Source: Eubacterium sp. (GTDB taxonomy: Bacteria > Bacillota > Clostridia > Lachnospirales > Lachnospiraceae). From it: a stretch of DNA of 64,000 nucleotides. The position numbers were made by a program, and so were the translations under genes. The notes under the pieces were generated by a model. That model was given only the letters and a program-made list of their open reading frames with translations. It did no database searches and was not told where the DNA came from. Below, piece by piece: positions 35,833 to 44,241 of the stretch. The DNA is taken from positions 1 through 64,000 of the forward strand of contig JALERM010000052.1 in the NCBI GenBank assembly GCA_022764165.1, given 5' to 3'. Within the stretch, counting starts at the first letter, position 1. Each line of letters opens with the position of its first letter.

Positions 35833-38800
35833 ATGAAAAGAGCTATGAGCCTGGCGTTGGCAATTTGTATGACTTTTACAGGGAACAGTCATCAGGTTTA
35901 CGCATCCGTTCAGGAGAATGCGAAAGAGGATATGTTGGCGGCAGAACAAAGTGGTGAAGAGGTAACAGAAGAAGAGATAACAGAAGAAGTACCGGAGGAA
36001 GAAACACCGGAAGAAGAAATGCCGGAAGAAGAAGTACCGAAAGAAGAAGTACCGGAAGAAGAAACACCAGAAGAAGTACCGGAAGAAGAAACACCAGAAG
36101 AAGAAGTACCGGAAGAAGAAACACCGGAAGAAGAAGTACCGGAAGAAGAAATGCCGGAAGAAGAAACACCAGAAGAAGAAGCACCGGAAGAAGAAACACC
36201 GAAAGAAGAAGTAACAGAAGAAGAGAATGGGGATGGTTCAATAGCTGAGAAGCAAAATCAGCTGTCTGTGCAAGATGTGGACGGAACCCAAAAGCAGTTT
36301 GAATGTGAGGTGACAACAACCGATTATTCAGATATACAAATTGCAGTTTGGAGCGATGCAGACGGACAGGATGATCTGGTATGGTATATTGCCCACAAAG
36401 ATGGAGATATTTATAAAGTTAATGTGGAGATTAAAAAACATGCATCCTTGGGTCGCTATTATGCCCATGCGTATGGTAAAGATAAAGATGGTACAATGAC
36501 TATGGTTTCAGGAACAACCTTTCAGGTTGATGCTCCTACAGTCGGGGAGATAACTGCTGAGACTACGGAAAATGGTTTCTGTGTTAACATCAGTGAAATC
36601 ACCTCTCCTTCCGGAATAGAAACAGTAAAGGCTGCTGTATGGGGGAAGGAAGATCAAAGTGATCTGATTTGGAAAACGATATTACCAACGGATGGAACAT
36701 ATGTGATTGAAGTAGATGCAAACGAACACAAGAAAACAATGGGGAAGTATTATGTTCATGTATATGCAGTGGATGGAAATGGTATCGACAGCTTTTGTGC
36801 AGGCGTTGAGCGAAAAGTTCAGGCAGGTGCCGGCTCTATGAAAACAACCGTGTCGGAAGAAGGATGTGATATTTTGCTCTCTGATGTTACCTGTGTATTC
36901 GACAATCGTGTATCCATAGCGGTATGGAGTAAAAAAGACGGACAGGATGATCTGGTATGGTATGATGCAAAAAAGGAGGGGAGAAACTATAGCGTTTCGG
37001 TTCCACTGGATAAATTGACGGATGCAGGAGTATATTATGCACACGCCTATATGATTGATTCTTCAGGTGAATCTACCTTCCTCATCAATAAAACTTTTAC
37101 AATCGATGGTATTGTTACGATTGGTGAGCCGGAAAATGGTGAGCTGATCGTTGATATTGCCAAAATTGATACAGAGAAATCTTTTGTGGATTTTTCGGCG
37201 GATGTATGGACCCAGGACGACAAGAGTGATGTACAGACCATTCATTCAGAAAAACAGTCAGACGGAAATTATACTATAACAATTCCATTGTCTCCGTTTG
37301 GTCTCTATTCCGGTGATTATCATCTGAACATTTACAGAAATATGGATGATGGGAAAAGTGAATTGATGAAGGAAACATCCAAGTCAATTATCATTAATAA
37401 AGGAACAGTAGCTCCGGTTGCCATATCATCCAATAAAATGATTTATACGGTGACGTTGAATGATGTGGATATGAAAGGTATGGAGAAAGAGATTCGTTTT
37501 GCTGTGTGGAGTGAAGAGAACGGTCAGGATGACCTGCAATGGTACACCGCAGAAAAATCGGGAAATTCCTATCAAGTTAAAATTCCGATGTATAAATATA
37601 ACGATACAGGAAGTTATAACGTACATATATACGCAGATCTTCAGGATGATAGTTCTTATTGTATTGTATGCACTTCTTTTCAGGTGGATGAAATTGTCAA
37701 GTCAGGAGTGGAAGTTAAACAGATCAGTGGAAAAACAGGAACTGCTCAGATTGTAGAAACAATGGGCGATCTGGGATATGAGATAACCGGTGTCCGTGTA
37801 GGGGTATGGGATGTGGATGAGAATGGAGAACAGAAGGGAGATGTGGTATGGTATGATATGTCTGGAGAGGAAGATGACTATACAGCAACCTTTGATGTTC
37901 GAAATCATAAATACCAGTTTGGCACTTATAATGCACATGTGTATGTAGTAGATACCAATGGTGATTATGTGTTCCTGGATGGTACTTCTTTTACGATTAC
38001 GGCAAATAATATGGTGGTTTATGAAAAAACAGATTCTTCTAACGGAAAGGTTTTGATCTATGGACCAAATGTAAAAAACCAGAAAGTGGATTCTGTTCGG
38101 ATGGCTACATGGTCCTGTGATGGCAATCAGGATGATTTGAAATGGATTACTGCAAAGAAAAATGAGGAAGGTATCTATTATGTTGAAATTTCCAGATCAG
38201 ACTACAAACGAGGCGGAGAATATGCTACACATGTCTATGGAACTGTAAATGGTGAAGAAAGCTGGATTGGCGGCATTCGCTATATCATTTCTGATGGTGC
38301 TAATGATGAAGTTGCTGTTATCAGAGAGTTTGATGACCAGGCAAAGGAAGTTATGCACAATATTATTTATGCGGTAGAGACAGGTGGTCAGGTTTATGGT
38401 AATGCTCAGTATGACTGTTTTGTAGAGGCATATCATATATCCGAGAAAGAAACAGCGATCACCATTGGAGCGGCCTGTTGGTTTGCAACGGAAGCTCAGA
38501 AACTGTTAAAGCTAATTCGGGAAGAAGACCCGGAATTATTTGCTTCACTGGATACAGAAGGAATCAGTGATGATATTGATAATATGGACTGGACCACATA
38601 TGGAAGTGACGGAGAAGGAAACGTTACCATAGAGAAAGGATCAGCCAAAGCAAAATGTATTCAGGCACTGATTTCAACTGATGTTGGAATCCGGGTACAG
38701 GATCGTCTGGTAGATGAGGAAATGACCAAGTATATAAATGAAGCAAAAAATCTGGATGTGAAAGACTTAAAAGGACAGATGTTTCTGGCAAATGTCAGAC

Positions 38801-38994
38801 ATTTGGGTGGATCTAAACCGATGAAATGGGTAGTAGAATGCTGTATTGAAGATGGTTTGCCATTAACAATGAGAAATCTGTACACTTCGATGAGAAACCA
38901 CACCGAGAATAAAGCGGGAAATGGCGTTGGTGCAGATAAATACGATACTCGTCATAAGAAGGTTATGGGATGGATTGATGAATACATTAATTGA
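35833..38994 (+). CDS. Secreted GBS-Bsp-like repeat protein with possible muramidase-like C-terminus
   Basis: A 1053-residue exported protein, paralogous to its upstream neighbour. The signal peptide is about 1-25. Residues about 40-130 are a Pro/Glu stalk built from PEEE[TVMA] units. Seven Bsp-like repeats follow with cores near 36343, 36637, 36922, 37202, 37503, 37800 and 38107, again alternating DGQDDLVWY-type with DQSDL-type. The C-terminal 240 residues differ from the neighbour: AVETGGQVYGNAQYDCFVEA, ITIGAACWF and a helical remainder. The Glu in VETGGQ followed by YG is reminiscent of lysozyme/chitosanase-fold enzymes; no family was firmly recognised. It would act at the wall, probably cutting where the neighbour crosslinks. 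GGAGG lies 11 nt before the ATG. Confidence 0.78.
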   Translation: MKRAMSLALAICMTFTGNSHQVYASVQENAKEDMLAAEQSGEEVTEEEITEEVPEEETPEEEMPEEEVPKEEVPEEETPEEVPEEETPEEEVPEEETPEEEVPEEEMPEEETPEEEAPEEETPKEEVTEEENGDGSIAEKQNQLSVQDVDGTQKQFECEVTTTDYSDIQIAVWSDADGQDDLVWYIAHKDGDIYKVNVEIKKHASLGRYYAHAYGKDKDGTMTMVSGTTFQVDAPTVGEITAETTENGFCVNISEITSPSGIETVKAAVWGKEDQSDLIWKTILPTDGTYVIEVDANEHKKTMGKYYVHVYAVDGNGIDSFCAGVERKVQAGAGSMKTTVSEEGCDILLSDVTCVFDNRVSIAVWSKKDGQDDLVWYDAKKEGRNYSVSVPLDKLTDAGVYYAHAYMIDSSGESTFLINKTFTIDGIVTIGEPENGELIVDIAKIDTEKSFVDFSADVWTQDDKSDVQTIHSEKQSDGNYTITIPLSPFGLYSGDYHLNIYRNMDDGKSELMKETSKSIIINKGTVAPVAISSNKMIYTVTLNDVDMKGMEKEIRFAVWSEENGQDDLQWYTAEKSGNSYQVKIPMYKYNDTGSYNVHIYADLQDDSSYCIVCTSFQVDEIVKSGVEVKQISGKTGTAQIVETMGDLGYEITGVRVGVWDVDENGEQKGDVVWYDMSGEEDDYTATFDVRNHKYQFGTYNAHVYVVDTNGDYVFLDGTSFTITANNMVVYEKTDSSNGKVLIYGPNVKNQKVDSVRMATWSCDGNQDDLKWITAKKNEEGIYYVEISRSDYKRGGEYATHVYGTVNGEESWIGGIRYIISDGANDEVAVIREFDDQAKEVMHNIIYAVETGGQVYGNAQYDCFVEAYHISEKETAITIGAACWFATEAQKLLKLIREEDPELFASLDTEGISDDIDNMDWTTYGSDGEGNVTIEKGSAKAKCIQALISTDVGIRVQDRLVDEEMTKYINEAKNLDVKDLKGQMFLANVRHLGGSKPMKWVVECCIEDGLPLTMRNLYTSMRNHTENKAGNGVGADKYDTRHKKVMGWIDEYIN
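35961..36223 (+). repeat. In-frame minisatellite encoding the Pro/Glu stalk
   Basis: About 17 tandem units of mostly 15 bp (GAAGAAGAAACACCG and relatives; some 12 or 18 bp) encode PEEE[TVMA]. Every unit is a multiple of 3, so gain or loss of units changes the stalk length without a frameshift. Confidence 0.85.
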
Positions 38995-40087
38995 TAAAAA
39001 GGGTTTAATAAAACGAAATAAAAATATTGATATTTTACGCGCCTGTGCAATATTGATTATTGTGTTTTATCACGGTTATGTGGTTGCCGGGTATCCCTGG
39101 CAGTCACACAAAATCATTAATCTGCTGGTGAACTTTGGTGGTGAATTTGGAGTTACTTTGTTCTTTGCTTTAAGCGGCTTTGGCATTTTCTGGTCTTTGT
39201 ATCAAAAAGAACAGAAAAATGCCATGCCGAAATGGCATGTATTTATGAAGCAGCGATGTATTCGGATAATGCCTCAGTATTATACTAATATTTTTATTTT
39301 GCTTGTCTTACAGGCAGGCGGAATGATTAGTCTGTCCGGACTGAAACATGTTTTAGCCTATTGTACATTTACACAAAACTTGTGGATAGAGACTCATGGT
39401 TCCATCAACGGTGCGTTGTGGAGTATGGCGACGATTGTTCAGTTCTATCTGGTAGCAATCTTTTTGTATCGTATGGTAGAGGAAAATTGGGTATTGGCAG
39501 GGGGCAGTTCAATTCTGATATCTGTATTGTGCAAATTTCTGTTATACCATTATCTGATTCCTGCTTTACAGTTAGATGGGGCTGCATATTTTGTTTATGG
39601 CCGACAATTGTTCATGGCACTTGATAATTTTGTGCTTGGAATGGTTGCTGCAAAGGTGATTTTACAGTTTTGGGACAAAAAGCTCACCAGGAAGATGGTG
39701 GTTGGAGGAATTTTTATCACAATCTTTTCCATTATAGCTTTGATTGTTTTGGTTTATGAATTTAGCAAGAGCGGAATCTATATGGATAAACCAGTTGGGT
39801 ATATCGCTCATTCTGTGCTGGCACTTTTCATTGCGGTACTAATGATTGGTGTTTCCATGCTGCCGCAATTGGATGGAGTGCTGATGCGTCCTGTGTCATT
39901 TATCGCAAAATATCAGTATGGGATATACATCTGGCATTTGCCCGTAATGGGTGGGCTATATAAAAATTCCCCGATGTTTCAAACGTTGCTTGCTGAAGGT
40001 TTTATTCCATTCATTATAGCAGAGCTTTTTGTTGTGATTATTATGGGATATTTTTCTTCTATATGGATTCGTGTACAGTCAAAATGA
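38978..40087 (+). CDS. Membrane O-acyltransferase (acyltransferase 3 family)
   Basis: A 369-residue protein with about ten membrane segments, opening with NIDILRACAILIIVFYHGY, the acyltransferase-3 signature with a conserved His. Members move acetyl or other acyl groups onto sugars of exported polysaccharides. The ATG at 38978 gives a 17-bp overlap with the end of the preceding gene; an earlier in-frame ATG (38921) lies well inside that gene. Its position just before the rhamnose genes suggests acetylation of the wall polysaccharide. Donor and acceptor are not known. Confidence 0.85.
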   Translation: MNTLIDKKGLIKRNKNIDILRACAILIIVFYHGYVVAGYPWQSHKIINLLVNFGGEFGVTLFFALSGFGIFWSLYQKEQKNAMPKWHVFMKQRCIRIMPQYYTNIFILLVLQAGGMISLSGLKHVLAYCTFTQNLWIETHGSINGALWSMATIVQFYLVAIFLYRMVEENWVLAGGSSILISVLCKFLLYHYLIPALQLDGAAYFVYGRQLFMALDNFVLGMVAAKVILQFWDKKLTRKMVVGGIFITIFSIIALIVLVYEFSKSGIYMDKPVGYIAHSVLALFIAVLMIGVSMLPQLDGVLMRPVSFIAKYQYGIYIWHLPVMGGLYKNSPMFQTLLAEGFIPFIIAELFVVIIMGYFSSIWIRVQSK

Positions 40088-40114
40088 TGAAATTGAAGTA
40101 TTTTTTCACCTGGG

Positions 40115-40143
40115 TTGAAGTATAGGGGAAAGAATGGTATAAT
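40115..40143 (+). promoter_or_regulatory. Promoter of the rfbB gene
   Basis: TTGAAG (40115-40120), 17 nt, then a perfect TATAAT (40138-40143), 33 bp before the ATG. This probably starts a separate transcript for the rhamnose and export genes. Confidence 0.6.
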
Positions 40144-40176
40144 ACTATAGAAAATAATTAATTCGGAGGAATTTCT

Positions 40177-41253
40177 ATGAGAACGTATCTGGTTACCGGA
40201 GGAGCCGGTTTTATTGGATCCAACTATATTCATTACATGTTTAAAAAATATGATAATGCTATCAGAATTATTAATGTAGATAAATTAACGTATGCAGGTA
40301 ATCTGGAGAATCTGAAAGATGTGGAGAACAGAGACAATTACACATTTGTAAAAGCAGATATCTGTGACAGTGATGCAATCAATAAGATTTTTGAAGAAAA
40401 TGATATTGACCGTGTGGTTCATTTTGCGGCCGAGAGTCATGTTGACAGAAGTATCAAGAACCCGGATGTATTTGTCAAAACAAATGTTCTTGGAACACTG
40501 GTAATGCTGAATGCAGCGAAAGCAGCATGGGAGCTGCCGGATGGAACGTTTAAGGAGAACAAGAAGTTCCTGCACGTTTCTACAGATGAAGTATATGGTT
40601 CCCTGGAAGAAGATGGCGGGTATTTCTATGAGACAACACCATACGATCCGCACAGCCCATATTCTGCAAGTAAGGCATCTTCCGATATGCTGGTGAAGTC
40701 TTATATGGATACTTATAAGTTCCCGGCGAATATTACAAACTGCAGCAACAATTACGGTCCGTATCAGTTCCCGGAAAAACTGATTCCACTGATCATCAAC
40801 AATGCACTCCAGGGTAAAAAACTTCCGGTTTACGGTGATGGTAAGAATGTCCGTGACTGGCTGTATGTGGAAGACCATGCCAAAGGAATCGATATGGTTC
40901 AGGAACAGGGAAGACTGTTTGAAACCTATAATATTGGCGGGCATAATGAAAAACAGAATATTGAAATTATCCATATTATTCTGGATACACTGCAGGAGAT
41001 GCTGCCGGAAGGCGATCCCAGAAAAGAACTGGTCAGCGAAAATCTGATTACTTATGTGACAGACAGAAAAGGTCATGACAGAAGATATGCCATTGCCCCG
41101 GATAAGATTAAGGCAGAGGTTGGCTGGTATCCGGAGACCTGCTTTGCGGAAGGCATTAAGAAAACCATCAAGTGGTTCTTTGAAAACGAAGAGTGGATGA
41201 AGAACGTGACCAGCGGCGATTATCAGAAGTATTACCAGGAAATGTACAAATAG
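40177..41253 (+). CDS. rfbB: dTDP-glucose 4,6-dehydratase
   Basis: A 358-residue SDR enzyme that turns dTDP-glucose into dTDP-4-keto-6-deoxyglucose with bound NAD. The Rossmann loop GGAGFIGSNYIHYM is at the N-terminus; STDEVYG and the catalytic YxxxK in SPYSASKASSD are present. CGGAGG precedes the ATG. The product feeds both RfbC/RfbD (rhamnose) and the WecE-like aminotransferase at 58104, so this gene stands at the branch point. Confidence 0.97.
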   Translation: MRTYLVTGGAGFIGSNYIHYMFKKYDNAIRIINVDKLTYAGNLENLKDVENRDNYTFVKADICDSDAINKIFEENDIDRVVHFAAESHVDRSIKNPDVFVKTNVLGTLVMLNAAKAAWELPDGTFKENKKFLHVSTDEVYGSLEEDGGYFYETTPYDPHSPYSASKASSDMLVKSYMDTYKFPANITNCSNNYGPYQFPEKLIPLIINNALQGKKLPVYGDGKNVRDWLYVEDHAKGIDMVQEQGRLFETYNIGGHNEKQNIEIIHIILDTLQEMLPEGDPRKELVSENLITYVTDRKGHDRRYAIAPDKIKAEVGWYPETCFAEGIKKTIKWFFENEEWMKNVTSGDYQKYYQEMYK

Positions 41254-41262
41254 CAATCTTAC

Positions 41263-41300
41263 AGCAGTATCCTGAAAAGGGTACTGCTAGTTTGCGTTTT
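41263..41300 (+). terminator. Hairpin between rfbB and rfbA
   Basis: AGCAGTATCC (41263-41272) pairs with GGGTACTGCT (41279-41288) through 10 bp including one G-T wobble, with a 6-nt loop, followed by AGTTTGCGTTTTTA. It looks like a partial terminator or an mRNA processing hairpin that would set different levels of rfbB and rfbA. Confidence 0.55.
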
Positions 41301-41335
41301 TATCATTAAAGAAGAACTTGAAAGGAGAAGAACAA

Positions 41336-42214
41336 ATGAAAGGTATCATTTTAGCAGGTGGTTCAGGCACCAGATTATATCCATTGACAAAGGCAGTTTC
41401 TAAACAGATTATGCCGGTTTATGACAAACCGATGATTTATTACCCTCTATCCATTCTGATGCTGGCAGGTATCCGGGAAGTGTTGATTATCTCCACACCG
41501 AGAGATCTTCCGGTATTCCAGGAACTTCTGGGAACGGGTGAAAGTCTGGGTATGAAATTTGAGTATAAGATCCAGGAAGTTCCCAGAGGACTGGCTGACG
41601 CATTTATTATTGGTGAAGATTTCATAGGTGATGACAGTGTGGCACTGATTTTGGGAGATAATATTTTCTATGGACAGAGTTTTTCCAAGGTTCTGAAGGC
41701 TGTTGCAGAGAGAACACAGAACGAGCCTGGAGCTACTATTTTTGGCTATTATGTGCGTGATCCCCGTGAATATGGCGTGGTTGAGTTTGATGAGAATGGT
41801 AAAGCCCTTTCCATCGAAGAAAAACCGGAGCATCCGAAGTCAAATTATGCAGTCCCCGGTCTGTACTTCTATGACAATGACGTTGTGGAAATTGCCAAGA
41901 ATGTAAAGCCGTCTGCCCGCGGCGAGATTGAGATTACCAGTGTCAATAACGAATACCTGCAGCGCGGTAATCTGCATGTGGAGACACTGGGAAGAGGATT
42001 TGCATGGCTGGATACCGGTAATCATGATATGCTGCTGGATGCTGCTGATTTTGTGGCTGCTTTCCAGAAAAGACAGGGACTTTATATTTCCTGTATCGAG
42101 GAAATCGCATATAAGAGGGGATTTATTACAAAAGAGCAGCTGGTAGAACTGGCTCAGCCGCTTCTGAAGACTGCATATGGAAAATATCTGATTGAGGTAT
42201 CAGAAGGCTTATAA
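41336..42214 (+). CDS. rfbA: Glucose-1-phosphate thymidylyltransferase
   Basis: A 292-residue enzyme, the standard RmlA length, that makes dTDP-glucose from dTTP and glucose-1-phosphate. The signature [17 protein letters not shown] is at the N-terminus, with LGDNIFYG and [12 protein letters not shown] further on. The ATG at 41336 has AAGGAG 6-7 nt upstream; an in-frame TTG at 41318 lies before that site and is not favoured. It carries out the first step of the dTDP-sugar route. Confidence 0.97.
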   Translation: MKGIILAGGSGTRLYPLTKAVSKQIMPVYDKPMIYYPLSILMLAGIREVLIISTPRDLPVFQELLGTGESLGMKFEYKIQEVPRGLADAFIIGEDFIGDDSVALILGDNIFYGQSFSKVLKAVAERTQNEPGATIFGYYVRDPREYGVVEFDENGKALSIEEKPEHPKSNYAVPGLYFYDNDVVEIAKNVKPSARGEIEITSVNNEYLQRGNLHVETLGRGFAWLDTGNHDMLLDAADFVAAFQKRQGLYISCIEEIAYKRGFITKEQLVELAQPLLKTAYGKYLIEVSEGL

Positions 42215-42270
42215 AATATTGATCGTAATCATTACATGGAATTCAGAAAATGCATACAGGAGGAAATATC

Positions 42271-42834
42271 ATGGGAAAAATCAGTGTAGAAACATGTGAA
42301 ATCGAAGGCCTGAAAGTCATTACACCTACTGTTTTTGGGGATGAACGCGGCTATTTTATGGAAACATATAATTATAATGATTATAAAGCCGCCGGAATTG
42401 ATATGGAATTTGTTCAGGACAATCAGTCAAGTTCCAGAAAAGGAGTTCTTCGTGGACTTCATTTTCAGATTAATTATCCGCAGGACAAGCTGGTACGCGT
42501 GGTGAGTGGAGAAGTTTTTGATGTGGCTGTAGATCTGCGTCCGGGTTCCGAAACATATGGAAAATGGTTTGGTGTAGTTCTCTCAGCAGAGAATAAAAAA
42601 CAGTTCTTTATTCCTAAAAATTTTGCACATGGATTTATTGTACTGTCTGATTCTGCTGAATTTGCGTACAAATGCACAGACTTTTATCATCCAAATGATG
42701 AGGGCGGTCTGAAATGGGATGATCCGGAAATTGGAATCGAATGGCCGATGCCGGAAGGTATGACAAAAGCAGAGCTTACTATTTCTGAAAAAGATCAGAA
42801 ATGGGGAAGCTTTACAGAGTTTAATAATCGTTAG
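42271..42834 (+). CDS. rfbC: dTDP-4-dehydrorhamnose 3,5-epimerase
   Basis: A 187-residue cupin-fold epimerase that converts dTDP-4-keto-6-deoxyglucose to dTDP-4-keto-rhamnose. RGLHFQINYPQDKLVRV contains the catalytic His; FGVVLSAENKKQ and FAHGFIVLSD are also typical. The ATG at 42271 has AGGAGG 8 nt upstream; the earlier in-frame ATG at 42250 precedes this site. Confidence 0.96.
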   Translation: MGKISVETCEIEGLKVITPTVFGDERGYFMETYNYNDYKAAGIDMEFVQDNQSSSRKGVLRGLHFQINYPQDKLVRVVSGEVFDVAVDLRPGSETYGKWFGVVLSAENKKQFFIPKNFAHGFIVLSDSAEFAYKCTDFYHPNDEGGLKWDDPEIGIEWPMPEGMTKAELTISEKDQKWGSFTEFNNR

Positions 42835-42845
42835 GGGATGACCAG

Positions 42846-44228
42846 ATGGGAAAAAAGAAGAAAATTTTAGGCGTTCTGGGGGTAGTATGTTTAGCGCTCT
42901 TTAATGTATTGATTCTGTGTCATAAGACAGAAGTGGGTGGTTTTTATGATCTGAGAATGAGTGTTACTGCTGATCAAACGCAGGCAATACAAATATATTA
43001 TAGTGCCGGCAGGGAACTATCAGAGGAAAACAGTATGGTTCAGACCTATGAAACAGCTGGAACAATTCAGGAAATGAGCTTTTCTGTTCCCTCAAATTGT
43101 AATTGGATCCGGTTAGACCTGGGAGACAAGCCCGGAACATTTGAAATCGAGAATCTTTCCTTAAGTTATAAAAAATTCCAGACTGTTTTTAGCGGTACGG
43201 AAAATCCGGAAACGTTGGAAACCCAGCAGATTTCATCTGTCACAAAGACAGAGAACGGACTTGCTGTTGTGACAGATGGTACAGATCCTTTTATATGGCT
43301 TGAAATGGAATCCGACAGTTTATATGCATCAATGGAAAAGAGTATTCAGAAGAAAGACTGGATCCTGAATCTTCTGATGCTGCTTTTTGTAGACGGTGCG
43401 GCAGTATTTGCTGTTATTTTCAGAAAAAAAGTGTTTGTTCTGCCATTGGAACTCTGGCAGAACAGAGCATTAATTTTAAATCTGGCTAAAAATGATTTTA
43501 AAACGAAATATGCCGGTTCCTATCTGGGAATCTTCTGGGCGTTTGTCCAGCCGATCGTTACGATTCTGGTTTACTGGTTTGTATTTTCTGTTGGTTTGAA
43601 ATCAGGTATGGTGGCAAATTATCCTTTTGTACTGTATCTGGTCTCAGGTATCGTACCATGGTTTTTCTTCCAGGATGCACTGAACAGTGGAACCAACTCA
43701 CTGATCGAATATAACTATCTGGTTAAGAAAGTTGTATTTAAAATCAGCATTCTTCCGATTGTCAAGATCGTATCTGCATTATTTGTACATGCGTTTTTTG
43801 TGGTATTTTCATTGATTTTATGCTGGCTGTATGGATATACACCGGGTCTGCATACCATTCAGATCCTGTATTATTCTTTCTGTACATTTTTGCTTACGCT
43901 TGGCCTTGTGTATACAACCAGTGCAATTGTTATCTTTTTCAGAGATCTGACGCAGATTATTGGTATTTTTCTGCAGGTTGGCGTTTGGCTGACCCCGATC
44001 ATGTGGGACTTAAATATGCTTTCCAACCATCCGTTGCTGATGAAAGCTTTTAAATTAAATCCAATGTATTATATCGTGTCCGGCTATCGTGATGCCATGC
44101 TGGGAAATGTATGGTTCTGGGAACGCTGGGGCTGGACATTGTATTTTTGGGTGATAACCGTAGTACTGTTTGGTGTGGGAACTGTGATTTTCAAACGGTT
44201 GAAACCACATTTTGCAGACGTATTATAA
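42846..44228 (+). CDS. wzm: Polysaccharide ABC exporter permease with extra N-terminal extracytoplasmic domain
   Basis: A 460-residue protein. The C-terminal 260 residues are an ABC2-type permease of the Wzm/TagG class (KTKYAGSYLGIFWAFVQPIV; SGIVPWFFFQDALNSGTNSL). Unlike the usual form, about 200 residues come first: a membrane helix at about 7-25, a beta-rich segment predicted to lie outside (about 30-170) and a second helix at about 175-195. That outside domain could touch the exported polymer or partner proteins. It precedes its ATPase partner by 13 bp and follows rfbC by 11 bp. The N-terminal domain was not matched to a named family. Confidence 0.88.
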   Translation: MGKKKKILGVLGVVCLALFNVLILCHKTEVGGFYDLRMSVTADQTQAIQIYYSAGRELSEENSMVQTYETAGTIQEMSFSVPSNCNWIRLDLGDKPGTFEIENLSLSYKKFQTVFSGTENPETLETQQISSVTKTENGLAVVTDGTDPFIWLEMESDSLYASMEKSIQKKDWILNLLMLLFVDGAAVFAVIFRKKVFVLPLELWQNRALILNLAKNDFKTKYAGSYLGIFWAFVQPIVTILVYWFVFSVGLKSGMVANYPFVLYLVSGIVPWFFFQDALNSGTNSLIEYNYLVKKVVFKISILPIVKIVSALFVHAFFVVFSLILCWLYGYTPGLHTIQILYYSFCTFLLTLGLVYTTSAIVIFFRDLTQIIGIFLQVGVWLTPIMWDLNMLSNHPLLMKAFKLNPMYYIVSGYRDAMLGNVWFWERWGWTLYFWVITVVLFGVGTVIFKRLKPHFADVL

Positions 44229-44241
44229 AGAGAGGATCATG

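Noticed and set aside
35876-36319. A 147-codon minus-strand frame rich in Leu and Pro
   Set aside because: It is the reverse reading of the Pro/Glu minisatellite and has no independent support.
40285-41256. A 323-codon minus-strand frame
   Set aside because: It lies fully antisense to rfbB, has no recognisable domain and arises from codon bias.
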